From Phycisphaerae bacterium (lineage in GTDB: Bacteria > Planctomycetota > Phycisphaerae > UBA1845): a DNA stretch of 64,000 nt. Of the stretch, positions 28,302-40,525 are shown one piece after another. Positions within the stretch are counted from its first letter, which is position 1, and every line of letters starts with the position of its first letter. The stretch spans positions 21,084 to 85,083 of the forward strand of contig JAJDDV010000022.1 of NCBI GenBank assembly GCA_029260135.1, read 5' to 3'. The translations under genes and the position numbers were made by a program. Below the pieces are notes generated by a model, which saw nothing but the letters and a program-made list of their open reading frames with translations, ran no database searches and was not told the origin of the DNA.

Positions 28302-28307
28302 CGATCC

Positions 28308-29726
28308 TCAACGCTTGATATACGTCCTCCCCCGATACGCATACTTGCTCAGACGATCGTTAACGTACAACGCTTCGAGAATCAGCTCCGCCGCCGCGGT
28401 CAGATACGCCGCCTCCTCGAAAGGCTGCTCCAGCGAAACACACAGCTTCACGGCCGCCTTCTTCAGCGCCGGAATCGACTCGATGACCCTGGCCAGATCC
28501 GCCGTCGACACCTCGTCGCCCAGCTCAATCGTCGCGCTCTCGTCGGTGAACGCGTCAACAACCTCCTCCAATTCCGCAATACGGCCGACATTGTCGAACA
28601 CCGACTTGACCGCCTCTCCGGTGATCGACGCGATCAGCTTGTCTTCACTCCGCTCGTCGTCCGCCAACATCAGCTCGATCTTACCGCGACAACCAGCCGC
28701 AACGTGCTGCAGATCGGTAATGCGCGGCACCACGTCGGTCTCGCCATGCTTGATGCACCGACGCTCCGCGTTCGATACGAGCAGTTCAGCCCCGGCGATG
28801 GATGCGCGCACCGACACGCCGGATTGCTGATTGATGTGCGGGCTCTCCCGCGCGATACGGCCCATCTCCTCGACGATCTCGAGCATGTATCGCGGTAGGT
28901 CGATGCGCCGACCGTCCGTCTCTCGCTCCAACCAGGCGCTGCCCTGCGTGATGCGAATCGCATCTTCCGTTCGCCGGGGATAATGCGTGCGAACCACCGA
29001 ACCGATCCGATCTTTCAGCGGCGTGACGATGCGCCCTCGATTCGTGTAGTCTTCCGGATTGGCCGTAAACGCCATGCAGACATCCAGCGGCAGCCGAACG
29101 CCGAACCCGCGTATCTGAACGTCCCGCTCCTCCAGCGCGTTGAACAATCCAACTTGGATGCGCGGTGCAAGATCGGGCAGCTCGTTGATGGCGAAGATGC
29201 CACGGTTCGTACGAGGAATCAGACCGTAGTGGATGACGCCTTCATCGGTCAGATGACGGCCTTCCGCATGCTTCACCAGATCGATTTCGCCGATCAGATC
29301 CGCGATCGTGACGTCCGGTGTCGCGAGCTTCTCGTGAAAACGCTCCTCGCGATGGACCCATCGAAGCGCCGCCTCGTCTCCCTGTGCCTCCACCAACCGG
29401 CGATTCGTCGGGAATTTTGGATCGAGCGGATCGTCCGGAAGATCGCTCTCTTTCAGCGCCGGCGTCCACTCATCCAGCAGCGACGGCAGCATCCGAATGA
29501 TGCGAGTCTTCGCCTGTCCGCGAAGCCCGAGAAAAAGAACGTCGTGCTGACTCAGAACCGCGTTGACGATCTGCGGAATCACCGTGTCGTCGTATCCGAT
29601 GATGCCCGGAAACAACTCCGCCCGCGACTTCAGACGGCTCAGGAGGTTCTCCCGCAGCTCCTGCTTCACTGAACGGCTGCGATAGCCCTGTTCGCGAAGT
29701 TCTCCGATGGTTCTTACTTGATTCAC
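28308..29726 (-). CDS. MoxR-family AAA+ ATPase
   Basis: A 472-residue AAA+ ATPase of the MoxR/magnesium-chelatase clade. It has Walker A GLRGQAKT (67-74), a Walker B-like strand (GIFAINELPDL), sensor 1 in AFTANPEDYTNRG, and arginine-rich elements. It probably couples ATP hydrolysis to the work of the downstream VWA protein. The GTG at 29726 follows GGGGGAG; the longer frame to 29780 lacks an RBS. It is divergent from the unknown gene at 29995, with 268 bp between them. Confidence 0.88.
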   Translation of the reverse strand: MNQVRTIGELREQGYRSRSVKQELRENLLSRLKSRAELFPGIIGYDDTVIPQIVNAVLSQHDVLFLGLRGQAKTRIIRMLPSLLDEWTPALKESDLPDDPLDPKFPTNRRLVEAQGDEAALRWVHREERFHEKLATPDVTIADLIGEIDLVKHAEGRHLTDEGVIHYGLIPRTNRGIFAINELPDLAPRIQVGLFNALEERDVQIRGFGVRLPLDVCMAFTANPEDYTNRGRIVTPLKDRIGSVVRTHYPRRTEDAIRITQGSAWLERETDGRRIDLPRYMLEIVEEMGRIARESPHINQQSGVSVRASIAGAELLVSNAERRCIKHGETDVVPRITDLQHVAAGCRGKIELMLADDERSEDKLIASITGEAVKSVFDNVGRIAELEEVVDAFTDESATIELGDEVSTADLARVIESIPALKKAAVKLCVSLEQPFEEAAYLTAAAELILEALYVNDRLSKYAYRGRTYIKR

Positions 29727-29994
29727 GGCTGTCGCACTCCCCCTAGTGAAGGTCCAGATCGATCCTAGCGCCGCGCCCAAGCGACGTCAATCTGAACCGC
29801 CGATTGGGGGACGCTCAGGTGGGGCCGACTTTCCAGTCGGTCACGACGCGACCGCACAGCGGCGTCCAACGACATTTGCCTACCCAAAGCATTCACAGGT
29901 ACAGTGTAACGGCGTAGAACGACTCTCGGGCCGGACGAATACCCGTCCGGTCAGCCAGGACGGACACAGTCGTAACCGCATCGGAGATCGAACG

Positions 29995-31086
29995 ATGACC
30001 GATACCGCGCGCGATGCAAAACAAACACCGACGGAAGAGTCCACGACCCACCCCTGCGAGTCGCTCCTTCACGCGGTTCAGGCCATTGCCCGAAACGCAA
30101 ATCTCGACATCGACGCCGACGACCTCCGCGCCGCCATGGGCTTGCCCTTCCTGGTGACGGCCGTCCCCGACGAACCCGATCTGGGCAGGTGGATGCGCTA
30201 CGCTCGCGATGCGTTCCTCATCCCGGCCGCTCGCCTCTTTGGCATGACCATCCGCGATCTTCATCCGCCCGCAGCCGCCTGCGGACTGCGCGACCGCGCC
30301 GAGTTCCGCCAGCACTTCGACGCCAGCTACCGTCCGCTGATTCACCGGGCCTTGGAGAACAACCAGCCCGTTCTCGCCTGGCAGGGCTGGCCTGGTGATG
30401 CGTCGATGCTCTGGGGCGTCATCACGGACACGAGCGACAACGACATCGGCTTCGTCGGACGTATCCACTCGTCTGAATCAACGTACGTCAAACACGAATT
30501 TCAAGCCCCCCCCGTCCAGCTCTACGTCGTCGAGGCAATCACACCACGGACGCCACTTCCGCATGACCTGATCGATCTATCCTTTGACCACGCCCGAATA
30601 GCCTTGCGCAACGAGCTGACGACCCACTTCGGCGTCCAAACCGGACCCACCGCACTGGACGTCTGGGTCAACCGCTTTCAACCCGAGCCGCCGCCCGAGC
30701 CGCAGGCTTCAGCCTGCGCGAACGTACGGAGCGATGAACTTCACCTTTCAGCCTACGCGGAGGACGATTCGCGCCGTGCCCTCCCGCACCTCATCGCATC
30801 GATCATCAACAACCACCGCGCCGCCATCCGATTCCTCGACGCTCATTTCAACGACATGACGGATCACCAGAAACGGATAGCAGCATCACTGGCGACGGCC
30901 TGCCAGGACGTGGTAACCGCGATGGAGGGGATCGACATTCGGCAGGAAGGTCGGGCTTTGCCCGGTGGACCGTTATCCGGCGTTCCGATGTCGGGCCTGG
31001 GTCGACCGGCCTGGCTCGCCGCGATCGATCAGGCCGACAGAGCCTGCCGCTCCATGCTCAGCGCGTTGTCGACGAAACGCTCGTGA
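29995..31086 (+). CDS. Protein of unknown function
   Basis: A 363-residue soluble protein. The ATG at 29995 has a GGAG site 9 nt upstream. The pattern CESLLHAVQAIARNANL ... ALENNQPVLAWQGWP ... LWGVITD faintly recalls the papain-like BtrH N-terminal/C39-like fold, with an early Cys (C18) and aromatic core. That is a guess from pattern, not a firm match. The C-terminal 120 residues are helical. It converges with the Kelch gene and is not in an obvious operon. Confidence 0.7.
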   Translation: MTDTARDAKQTPTEESTTHPCESLLHAVQAIARNANLDIDADDLRAAMGLPFLVTAVPDEPDLGRWMRYARDAFLIPAARLFGMTIRDLHPPAAACGLRDRAEFRQHFDASYRPLIHRALENNQPVLAWQGWPGDASMLWGVITDTSDNDIGFVGRIHSSESTYVKHEFQAPPVQLYVVEAITPRTPLPHDLIDLSFDHARIALRNELTTHFGVQTGPTALDVWVNRFQPEPPPEPQASACANVRSDELHLSAYAEDDSRRALPHLIASIINNHRAAIRFLDAHFNDMTDHQKRIAASLATACQDVVTAMEGIDIRQEGRALPGGPLSGVPMSGLGRPAWLAAIDQADRACRSMLSALSTKRS

Positions 31087-31270
31087 CGGCACCAGCCAGA
31101 CAGCGAGCGGATGGTGTGCGCAAGTGCGCCATCCTTGATCCGTCCCCCGCCAACAAAAGTCGGGCTGTGCTCGACGGAACCTCATCCAGGCGGATGACGG
31201 GCCGAGTCCGGCCTACTTTGCTTGAGTAATGAAACGTACCCGCCACCCGCAAGGGGTGACGCCGCTCCGC

Positions 31271-32569
31271 CTATCCCGCCAGCCGTCCATTCCGAACGAA
31301 CACGACCGTCGCGCCTGTCACAAGAAGAAGCGTCATCACAACAAGGCCCCATTCGGAGACGGCAGGGATGGAGGACGCCTCATAAAGCTCGCACAGGGGT
31401 GTCAGAGTGCTTGCCGCAATTGTCCCTCCAACAGCCAGGACCTTCCAGTTCCCGAGCAGGGTGGCGGTATGACCGCTCCGGGCAATGGCTAGTGAATCCG
31501 TGTTTGACCAAGTCCCGGTGCCGGGGTCGTAGAGTTCACACGACGCCTTCCAAATAGGTGTACCGGTTCCACCCGCCGCGAGCACTCTTCCATTTCTGAG
31601 CAGCGTGGCGGAATGAGTTCTACGCCCCTCGGCCATGTCGCCGGTAAGCGACCACGATTCAGTTACAGAATCGTAGAGTTCGCAGGACTTGATGGGATCG
31701 CCCACTACCCCTGGTAAGCCCCCCGTTGCCAACAGCTTCCCGCTACCGAGTATCGTGGCCGTGAGGTTGCGCATCTCAGGGCCGCCGCGCGCGACGTTGA
31801 GCATTCCAGTAAATGACCATGTTCCAGTCATGGTCAACGGATCGTAATCGTAGAGCTCGCACGAGTTCGTTGCGACACCACCAGCAACAGACCCTCCCAC
31901 GACGATCACCCTCCCATTCCCGAGCATCGCAGCGCTGTGACCGGTCCGCGCGATGCCCATGGAGTCCGTAGGCGACCACGCTTCGGTCGATGCATCGTAA
32001 AGTTCACAGGATTCGGTCAAAGGAAACCCACCACAGACGAGGACTTTTCCGTCCGGAAGAAGCGTCGCAGTGTGCCGGGCACGTCCCGTCCCCATGGACC
32101 CTGTGTTGGACCAGGCGCCAGCGCCGGTGCCAGCCACAGGATCGTACAGCTCACAGGATGCTACAAATTGGCTGCTGGGATCAAGACCTCCGCTGACCAA
32201 GACTCTGCCATCCGCCAGCAGTGTGGCAGTATGATCCTGTCGCCCCGTTTGCATCAGACCTGCGCCGCTCCAGGTCTCACTGGTCGGGTCATACAGCTCG
32301 GAAACCCGAGTACGACCCGAAGGCGACCAGGTCTTGATACCCCCGGCGACGAGCACCTTCCCGTCGCCCAACACCGTGGCCGTGTGAAAACCGTGTGATG
32401 TACCAAGGGACTCTGTGGGAGACCACATCTGCGCAAGCGTTACAGTCTCCGAACACAACGACCCACACAGCCCAAGACAAAACATCGCCGCGAACATTCT
32501 GTTCTGCGCGAGTGCGAACTCCCTCGGAACGTACAATCGACAACTGGACGCTCTCTTTCGCTCTAACAT
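31271..32569 (-). CDS. Secreted Kelch-repeat protein with IPTL-CTERM-like tail
   Basis: A 432-residue exported protein. After an N-terminal hydrophobic segment (FAAMFCLGLCGSLC) come seven repeats of the type RxxHTATLLxDGKVLVxGG ... SCELYDP ... W. These are Kelch/galactose-oxidase-like motifs that should fold as a seven-bladed beta-propeller. The C-terminus is IPAVSEWGLVVMTLLLVTGA, then VVFVRNGR. This is the IPTL-CTERM arrangement: a short motif, a membrane segment and a basic end, used for sorting to the envelope. The ATG at 32569 follows AAGGAGAGGAAG. The upstream in-frame ATG at 32740 is unlikely. The ligand is unknown. Confidence 0.85.
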   Translation of the reverse strand: MLERKRASSCRLYVPREFALAQNRMFAAMFCLGLCGSLCSETVTLAQMWSPTESLGTSHGFHTATVLGDGKVLVAGGIKTWSPSGRTRVSELYDPTSETWSGAGLMQTGRQDHTATLLADGRVLVSGGLDPSSQFVASCELYDPVAGTGAGAWSNTGSMGTGRARHTATLLPDGKVLVCGGFPLTESCELYDASTEAWSPTDSMGIARTGHSAAMLGNGRVIVVGGSVAGGVATNSCELYDYDPLTMTGTWSFTGMLNVARGGPEMRNLTATILGSGKLLATGGLPGVVGDPIKSCELYDSVTESWSLTGDMAEGRRTHSATLLRNGRVLAAGGTGTPIWKASCELYDPGTGTWSNTDSLAIARSGHTATLLGNWKVLAVGGTIAASTLTPLCELYEASSIPAVSEWGLVVMTLLLVTGATVVFVRNGRLAG

Positions 32570-32972
32570 CTTCCTCTCCTTCCGCGTAGCGCCGCGCTGG
32601 GCGGCTTTGCCAAAACAAAAGGGCACGAGACCGAAACGCACGCCTGACCTGAGTTGCTGGCATACCCGCAACCAATGACGGACCAACCCGCGCCCACTTC
32701 TGGACGCCACACGGGTAATACCTCTTGGTTGCTCAGCCAAGTGGTCCGCCCAGCGGACCCTGCGAACTTGCTTGCTCAGAACTGCCGATTTCAGAGCAAG
32801 ACGGCGGCCGACACCACTGTGGTTTCGACGCTAAACCTCAAAAGCGCCAACACGCCTATCTTACTTCCACACCTCCAAATAGAACATTTCGAGGCTTTTC
32901 GTGTGCGGGCGATTTGTACGTCCGCCTCTTGGCTCACATGCCCACCCAACTGTATCAGACGGCGGCAGACAG
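32570..32972. other. 403-bp intergenic region
   Basis: Between the Kelch gene start and the ligA stop, both on the minus strand. It should hold the ligA terminator and the Kelch gene promoter. I see a 7-bp inverted repeat (GGTCCGC-CCA-GCGGACC) near 32743-32759 but no T-run and no convincing gene. It is less G+C-rich than its surroundings. Confidence 0.35.
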
Positions 32973-35204
<2,232 letters not shown>

Positions 35205-35241
35205 TCAGGCGCCAATGCAGAATGGAGCTTGCCCTGTGCCG

Positions 35242-36942
35242 ATGAGTGAGGCAATGTCACCAGCCACAGCCGTAGAAACGACCGAAATGCCGGCCCGAGA
35301 GGGCATCAAGGAGACGCTCGAATCCATCGTCGTCGCCCTGATCCTCGCCTTCGTCTTCCGCGCCTTCATCGTCGAAGCCTTTGTGATCCCCACCGGCTCG
35401 ATGGCACCAACCCTGTACGGCGCCCACGGAACGCTGCTCTGCGAAGACTGCGGCATCGAGTTCGCCTACGGACTCAAGGACCCCAACGACACCCGGCGGA
35501 ATGTCCCCGTTCGCGCCACCTCGCGGGCCGTCTGCCCGAACTGCAACCACCCCAACACAGCCCTCCAGAGCAACGATGAGCAACGCAATCCCGAAAAGGG
35601 CGACCGCATTCTCGTGCTGAAGTGGCCCTTCTCCTTCGGCTGGGACGCCCTCGAACCCGCTCGATGGGACGTCATCGTCTTCAAGGACCCCGCCGACGGA
35701 ACCACCAACTTCATCAAACGCCTCGTCGGTTTGCCCAACGAGGTCTTGATGGTCGCCGACGGCGACATCTACGCCGCACCCACCGACGAACTCTCGCCCG
35801 AGACCCTGGCTGAACTCGAGAAGCTGCAGAAGGAGAAGTACGATCATCGCTCCGGCATCCGTCGAGGCCGACTCCGACCCGTCCCACACAAGGTCCTCGC
35901 CGAACTCGACAAGAAAATGTCCATCCGGAGAAAGACGGACGAAGCCCAGCGCGCCTTGTGGTCCCCCGTCTACGACCACGACCATCCGCCGCGCTCACTG
36001 GACGCCTATCAGCCTCGCTGGATCGCCTCTGGCGGCGATGCCTCCGGTTGGGATGCTTCAAGCCCTCGCATTCGCTTCGCCGATCAAGGCGATCAGCCAG
36101 ACGAACTAAAACTCACAGGCAAGGAGATTCGCGCCACCTGCGCCTACAACATCCACTCCCGCCCGGCTCCGCCGGTCTCCGACCTGCGTGTTCGATTCGT
36201 CTGGACGCCCGCCGGCACCGACGCGGCCACGCTGATCAGGCTCGAGAAGCTCGATCGCACCTTCTGGGCGAGAATCGCCGCCGGCGGCAACGTCTCGCTG
36301 CTGGAGTCGCCAGAGCCGCCGACCGACACTACGCCGACGATGGCCTCGGCCCGCCTCGCCCCCTTTACACGAGGGCAGCCCGCGGAAGTCAGCTTCGAAA
36401 TCGTCGATTACCGCCTCGCCCTCCGCATCGACGCGGAAGTGGTCGTCGCATCGTCCGACGATCCTGCCGCCACTGCGTACTACGGGCCGAACCTCCCCGC
36501 ACTGCGCCGCCGTCGCCAGGTCCGGGCGGTCACGCCCCGCTTCTTCGGCGAGTCCGGCGCCTTTGAGATAACCCACCTGGTTGTCGAGCGAGACGAACAC
36601 TACTACCATGACGCCCGGACGCGAGCCCTTGGGTTGCCTTGGGCTCCGCAGGCAGGATGGGCAAGCGCGGAAAGCCCGATCCTGTTGCGCGGACACGAGT
36701 TCTTCATGCTGGGCGACAATACGGCCGCCAGCAAGGACTCGAGGCTGTGGGACCAGGTAGGCCCGCACCTTGTCGAGCGTGGCGATGAGTTCCAGCTCGG
36801 CACCGTCCCACGAGACCAGCTCATCGGAAAGGCGTTCTTCGTCTACTGGCCTAGCGGTCATCGGCTCGATTGGCTGCCGATTCCGGGGCTCAAGGATGTC
36901 GGCATTATCCCCGATGTCGGGCGAATGCGGTGGATCCGTTGA
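35242..36942 (+). CDS. lepB: Signal peptidase I, oversized form with zinc-ribbon insertion
   Basis: The membrane protease that removes signal peptides of exported proteins. A transmembrane segment (about 27-46) is followed by the nucleophile box IPTGSMAPTLYG (S53), the general-base lysine in NFIKRLVGLP (K159) and the C-terminal GDN...SKDSR box (491-501). At 566 residues it is about twice the usual size. Two insertions explain this. One is a four-Cys zinc ribbon between boxes (C67, C70, C98, C101). The other is about 300 residues long (roughly 180-480), reads as a beta-rich domain and separates the lysine box from the last box. The start could also be ATG 35215 or 35254. Confidence 0.88.
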   Translation: MSEAMSPATAVETTEMPAREGIKETLESIVVALILAFVFRAFIVEAFVIPTGSMAPTLYGAHGTLLCEDCGIEFAYGLKDPNDTRRNVPVRATSRAVCPNCNHPNTALQSNDEQRNPEKGDRILVLKWPFSFGWDALEPARWDVIVFKDPADGTTNFIKRLVGLPNEVLMVADGDIYAAPTDELSPETLAELEKLQKEKYDHRSGIRRGRLRPVPHKVLAELDKKMSIRRKTDEAQRALWSPVYDHDHPPRSLDAYQPRWIASGGDASGWDASSPRIRFADQGDQPDELKLTGKEIRATCAYNIHSRPAPPVSDLRVRFVWTPAGTDAATLIRLEKLDRTFWARIAAGGNVSLLESPEPPTDTTPTMASARLAPFTRGQPAEVSFEIVDYRLALRIDAEVVVASSDDPAATAYYGPNLPALRRRRQVRAVTPRFFGESGAFEITHLVVERDEHYYHDARTRALGLPWAPQAGWASAESPILLRGHEFFMLGDNTAASKDSRLWDQVGPHLVERGDEFQLGTVPRDQLIGKAFFVYWPSGHRLDWLPIPGLKDVGIIPDVGRMRWIR

Positions 36943-37333
36943 TACCAGTGTCGTGACGCTTTCGTTGTCCGCCCGCGGGCTTTTCCACACGGTATCAACG
37001 AAACGGCTGAACCGCGGCTATGTCAGTAGGGATGGACGAATTCCATGGGAACCGACCTGGTCGCCGCGCCAGGTAATATCGACAACCATCCATGACCACC
37101 CGTAACCTCTTCCCAGTTAAGACCTTAGACCTACAACCTCAGCGGGAGGAATCGGTGATTCGTCGGCGCTCACCGATGAACCAACGAAGCCCTCTTTCGG
37201 CCTGTTCCATGGTTATTAACAACCTGTCACCGCCGCCCACCCGCCTGCAATGCAGTGCCATACCCCCTGCACTGGTGCACCATCGTGACACTTTCCGCTC
37301 ACCGCGTCGCGACCCCGCGCATCGGAGGCCGTC
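36943..37333. other. 391-bp intergenic region
   Basis: Between lepB and lptB. A plus-strand frame (37092-37337) overlaps lptB by GTGA and has a purine-rich site ahead of an internal GTG, but its Pro/Arg/Ser-rich composition is not protein-like. No terminator with a T-run was found after lepB. No lptA or lptC is present here. Confidence 0.35.
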
Positions 37334-38107
37334 GTGAGTGCCACTCACCTGACAGACCAGCCCTTGCTCGCCACCCACAAGCTCGTCAAACGCTTCAACG
37401 GGCGAGCTGTGGTTAATAAACTTTCGTTTGTCGTCCAGCCCGGCGAAATCGTCGGACTCCTCGGCCGCAACGGCGCCGGAAAAACCACCACCTTCCGCAT
37501 GACCGTCGGCATGATCGATCCCGACGAAGGACGCGTCAGCTTCGACGGACAAGACGTCACAACGCTCGTCATGTACAAACGCGCCCAGCTCGGCATGGGA
37601 TACCTCTCCCAGGAGCCGAGCGTCTTTCAACGCCTCTCCGTGAAAGACAACCTCCTCGCGATTCTCGAAACCATGCGAGGTCTGAGCCGACGCCAGCGCA
37701 TTCAGCGCGCAAGCGAACTCGTCGAACAGTTCGGCCTCGTCGCCCAGCAAAAGCAGCTCGCCCGAACGCTCTCCGGCGGCGAGCGACGAAAGCTCGAAAT
37801 CGCCCGCGCCCTCGTCACCGAACCGAAGCTCATCATGCTCGACGAGCCCTTCAGCGGTGTGGACCCCAAGACGGTCGAGAACCTCCAAGAGCAAATCCTG
37901 GACCTCAAACGCCACCGGGGAATCGCCATTCTCCTCACCGATCACAACGTGCGAGAAACGCTCCGCGTCACCGACCGAAGCTACATCGTCCACGACGGAG
38001 AGATGCTCGCCGAAGGCCACCCCCGCGACATCATCCGAGACCCGCTGGTCCGCAAAACCTACCTCGGAAACAGCTTCCGCGGAGACGAGTTCGATCAGCC
38101 ACGCTGA
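37334..38107 (+). CDS. lptB: LptB-type ABC transporter ATPase
   Basis: A 257-residue ATPase subunit of the type that powers lipopolysaccharide extraction from the inner membrane (LptBFG). It shows Walker A GRNGAGKT, Q-loop YLSQEPSVF, signature LSGGERRK, Walker B LIMLDEP and the H-loop TDHNVRET. The sequence GYLSQEPSVFQRLSV is typical of LptB. The GTG start follows GGAGG. No lptA/C/F/G gene adjoins. The next gene, a membrane protease, starts 9 nt later and is likely co-transcribed. Confidence 0.88.
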   Translation: MSATHLTDQPLLATHKLVKRFNGRAVVNKLSFVVQPGEIVGLLGRNGAGKTTTFRMTVGMIDPDEGRVSFDGQDVTTLVMYKRAQLGMGYLSQEPSVFQRLSVKDNLLAILETMRGLSRRQRIQRASELVEQFGLVAQQKQLARTLSGGERRKLEIARALVTEPKLIMLDEPFSGVDPKTVENLQEQILDLKRHRGIAILLTDHNVRETLRVTDRSYIVHDGEMLAEGHPRDIIRDPLVRKTYLGNSFRGDEFDQPR

Positions 38108-38116
38108 CGGTTCAGA

Positions 38117-39514
38117 ATGAGCACGACACCCAACAACGGACCCGATGCCCCAGCCGATTCACTCGGCCCATCCGCGCGCACCGACGCCGTCTCCCTGCAA
38201 TGGGCCGACGTCGACCGGCAGACCTGGGACATTGAACTCACGCCCGCGTACATCCTTCTGCGATCCGGCGAAAAGACCGTCAAGCTGCCCGAAACCGATT
38301 GGGCCAAAGACCTCTACGCCGCCAAACACGGCGAAGGGTTCATCATCAGAATCGAAACCTTTGACTGCGCCGTACGATTCATGGTGGACGCGCAGCAAGC
38401 CGCGCCCTTCTTCGCCCACGTCAATCCACCGCCGCAGACCCCCGAGCGCGAACCCGATAAGGTCAAGCCACAACCCGCGCAGACGAAACCGCTACTCTGG
38501 CCAAAGGTCTCCCCTATTGCCGTTTGGGCGTTGATCTGCTCCGTACCCTCATTCATTCCGTTCTGGGGATGGCCCTTCGCCGGTGCGACCGTCATCCTCT
38601 TGATCCTGCACAGGACCAACGTGCGACGATCCGACGCGTGGCGACACTCCCGCGCGCTATGCCTCGCTGCATTCGTCTTCTTGATCGTCGGACTGTTCGT
38701 ATCCATGCTCGCGACGTGGGGGATTCGCCAGGGCTTCACCGAGGCGAGTGTTCTTTACAGCGCGCCGACGGGCGGGAGCGGGTCCGGTCGAAACTACGGC
38801 CTGATCGCAGGGGCGCTTTTTGTCGTCCTCGCTTCCCTCTCCGTGCATGAAGCCGCACACGCCATTACCGCCTGGTGGCTCGGTGACGGCCTCGCTCGCT
38901 CGATGGGTCGCGTCACCCTCAACCCACTTTCCCACATCGATCCCTTTGGAACCGTCCTCTTACCGCTCCTTCTCGTTTGGATGGGAGGCCCCGTATTCGG
39001 ATACGCGCGACCCGTTCCCGTGCGCGTCGAGTCGCTTCCCCGTCACCGTCGCGCGCACATCCTCATCTCGCTCGCTGGTCCGGGCTCGAACATGATCCTC
39101 GCCGGCGCCTCGTTGATGCTACTGATCGCCCTGGGATGCGTCATACGACTCGCGGTTCCCGAGGCCTCCCTCCTCCACCTCGGTAGCCCTTACATCCACA
39201 CACCTGTCGCCGCATCGGGCTTTGCGCTCGCACCGGCCGTCGGCCCCCTATGCACGATCCTCAAACTGAGCTTCTTCATCAACGTACTTCTCGCGATGTT
39301 CAACATGATCCCCATTCCCCCTCTGGACGGCTCATGGGTGCTCGAACATCTTTTCCCGCTAAGCCTCGGCCGGCTCTACGCCGCCATAAGACCCTACGGC
39401 TTCATCATTTTCGTCGCCCTGATCTACACCAACATGTTCACCTACCTGCTGGACTTGGCTTTCTCTGTCATCCTCCCCGGTTTCGACCTCCTCTCAGTCG
39501 CCACGGGCTTCTGA
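38117..39514 (+). CDS. Site-2 protease-like (M50) membrane metalloprotease
   Basis: A 465-residue membrane protein. The N-terminal 125 residues are soluble and not recognised, followed by two or more membrane segments. The zinc-binding HEAAH (244-248) comes next, and later NMIPIPPLDGS supplies the third metal ligand in the LDG motif. This matches the M50 family of intramembrane proteases that cut anti-sigma factors or other membrane proteins. It lies 9 nt after lptB. There is no PDZ domain. The substrate is unknown. Confidence 0.85.
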   Translation: MSTTPNNGPDAPADSLGPSARTDAVSLQWADVDRQTWDIELTPAYILLRSGEKTVKLPETDWAKDLYAAKHGEGFIIRIETFDCAVRFMVDAQQAAPFFAHVNPPPQTPEREPDKVKPQPAQTKPLLWPKVSPIAVWALICSVPSFIPFWGWPFAGATVILLILHRTNVRRSDAWRHSRALCLAAFVFLIVGLFVSMLATWGIRQGFTEASVLYSAPTGGSGSGRNYGLIAGALFVVLASLSVHEAAHAITAWWLGDGLARSMGRVTLNPLSHIDPFGTVLLPLLLVWMGGPVFGYARPVPVRVESLPRHRRAHILISLAGPGSNMILAGASLMLLIALGCVIRLAVPEASLLHLGSPYIHTPVAASGFALAPAVGPLCTILKLSFFINVLLAMFNMIPIPPLDGSWVLEHLFPLSLGRLYAAIRPYGFIIFVALIYTNMFTYLLDLAFSVILPGFDLLSVATGF

Positions 39515-39601
39515 GCACGTAGGCCCGGCATGCGTACCATCTAAAGCGATGACCGTACGACGACACTCGCCGGGCACGCGTCACCCTGCCATTCCGTACC
39601 G

Positions 39602-40525
39602 TCACCGCCCCGTCGGCAGCACAATCCGAACCGCCTTGGGAACCGCCTCGATCGTCGCCGGTGTCGAGCCCACGCGCTCGCCGTCCGCCCAAAGCTCCAT
39701 CGGTTCGTCTGACTCGATGACAAGCCGCGCAGTACGAACGAAGCGAACATCCGACCGGTTTCGATGCCTCCCGCGAAGCACCGTCAACATCAACCCCAAA
39801 GCCCGAAACTTCGACACCGCATTGATCACACATAGGTCCAGCTGACCGTCGGTCGGAACCGCGTCCGGCGCAATGGGAATCGCCCCGCCGTAGGACGCCG
39901 TGTTGGCGCTCGAAGCCAAAAACACACGCTGCTCAATCTCGCCGAACGCACCGGACAGGCGTACCTTGCGTGGCCTATAGCGAGCCAGAACGCGCACCGC
40001 ACCAAACAGATACGCCGCCGTGCCTCGAAGCGGAACATTCATCGTATCGACGTAGCTCGATACCTCGGCATCAACGCCGGCCGTCGCCACCGTACAGAAA
40101 TACCGATCATTCACGCGCCCCAGATCGATTCGCCGCACTTCACCGGTCGCCAACATCTCCGCCACCGCCGCCGAACTCTTCGAGATTCCCAGCGCGCGAG
40201 CAAGATCGTTGCATCGCCCCGCAGGTATCACGCCCATCGCCGGACACGCTTCGCCGAGACTCGCCCCCAGCGGTGCAAGTGCATTGGCCACCTCCTGCAT
40301 CGTTCCGTCACCGCCGCAACCGGCCACACAACTCGGGCGACCAACCTCATCCAAAGACGCCTCGCGCGCGATCCGCTCCGCCTCACCACGCGCCGAAGTC
40401 TGCATCACCGTTGCCGTCACGCCGCGCCGCCCCAGATCCTCAGCCACCGTCTCAGCCATCCGCAACGCGCGCCCACGCCCCGACGTCGGATTGACGATGA
40501 TCAAGATGGACCGGGCCGTCGACAT
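39602..40525 (-). CDS. Diacylglycerol kinase-family lipid kinase
   Basis: A 307-residue enzyme of the DAGK/YegS/sphingosine-kinase family, which phosphorylates lipid alcohols with ATP. Motifs: IIVNPTSGRGR near the start, the nucleotide-binding loop GCGGDGTMQEVANAL, and the conserved IPAGRCNDLARALG (usually PxGTxNDxAR, here GR in place of GT). The ATG at 40525 and a GTG at 40531 are both possible. It begins about 25 nt after the LarA-like gene, at the end of the five-gene ether-lipid-type operon. It may phosphorylate an alkylglycerol or diacylglycerol intermediate. The substrate is inferred from context. Confidence 0.85.
   Translation of the reverse strand: MSTARSILIIVNPTSGRGRALRMAETVAEDLGRRGVTATVMQTSARGEAERIAREASLDEVGRPSCVAGCGGDGTMQEVANALAPLGASLGEACPAMGVIPAGRCNDLARALGISKSSAAVAEMLATGEVRRIDLGRVNDRYFCTVATAGVDAEVSSYVDTMNVPLRGTAAYLFGAVRVLARYRPRKVRLSGAFGEIEQRVFLASSANTASYGGAIPIAPDAVPTDGQLDLCVINAVSKFRALGLMLTVLRGRHRNRSDVRFVRTARLVIESDEPMELWADGERVGSTPATIEAVPKAVRIVLPTGR

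Noticed and set aside
37092..37337. 81-codon frame overlapping lptB by GTGA
   Set aside because: The overlap is attractive but the Pro/Arg/Ser-rich sequence has no protein character and the internal start is weak.
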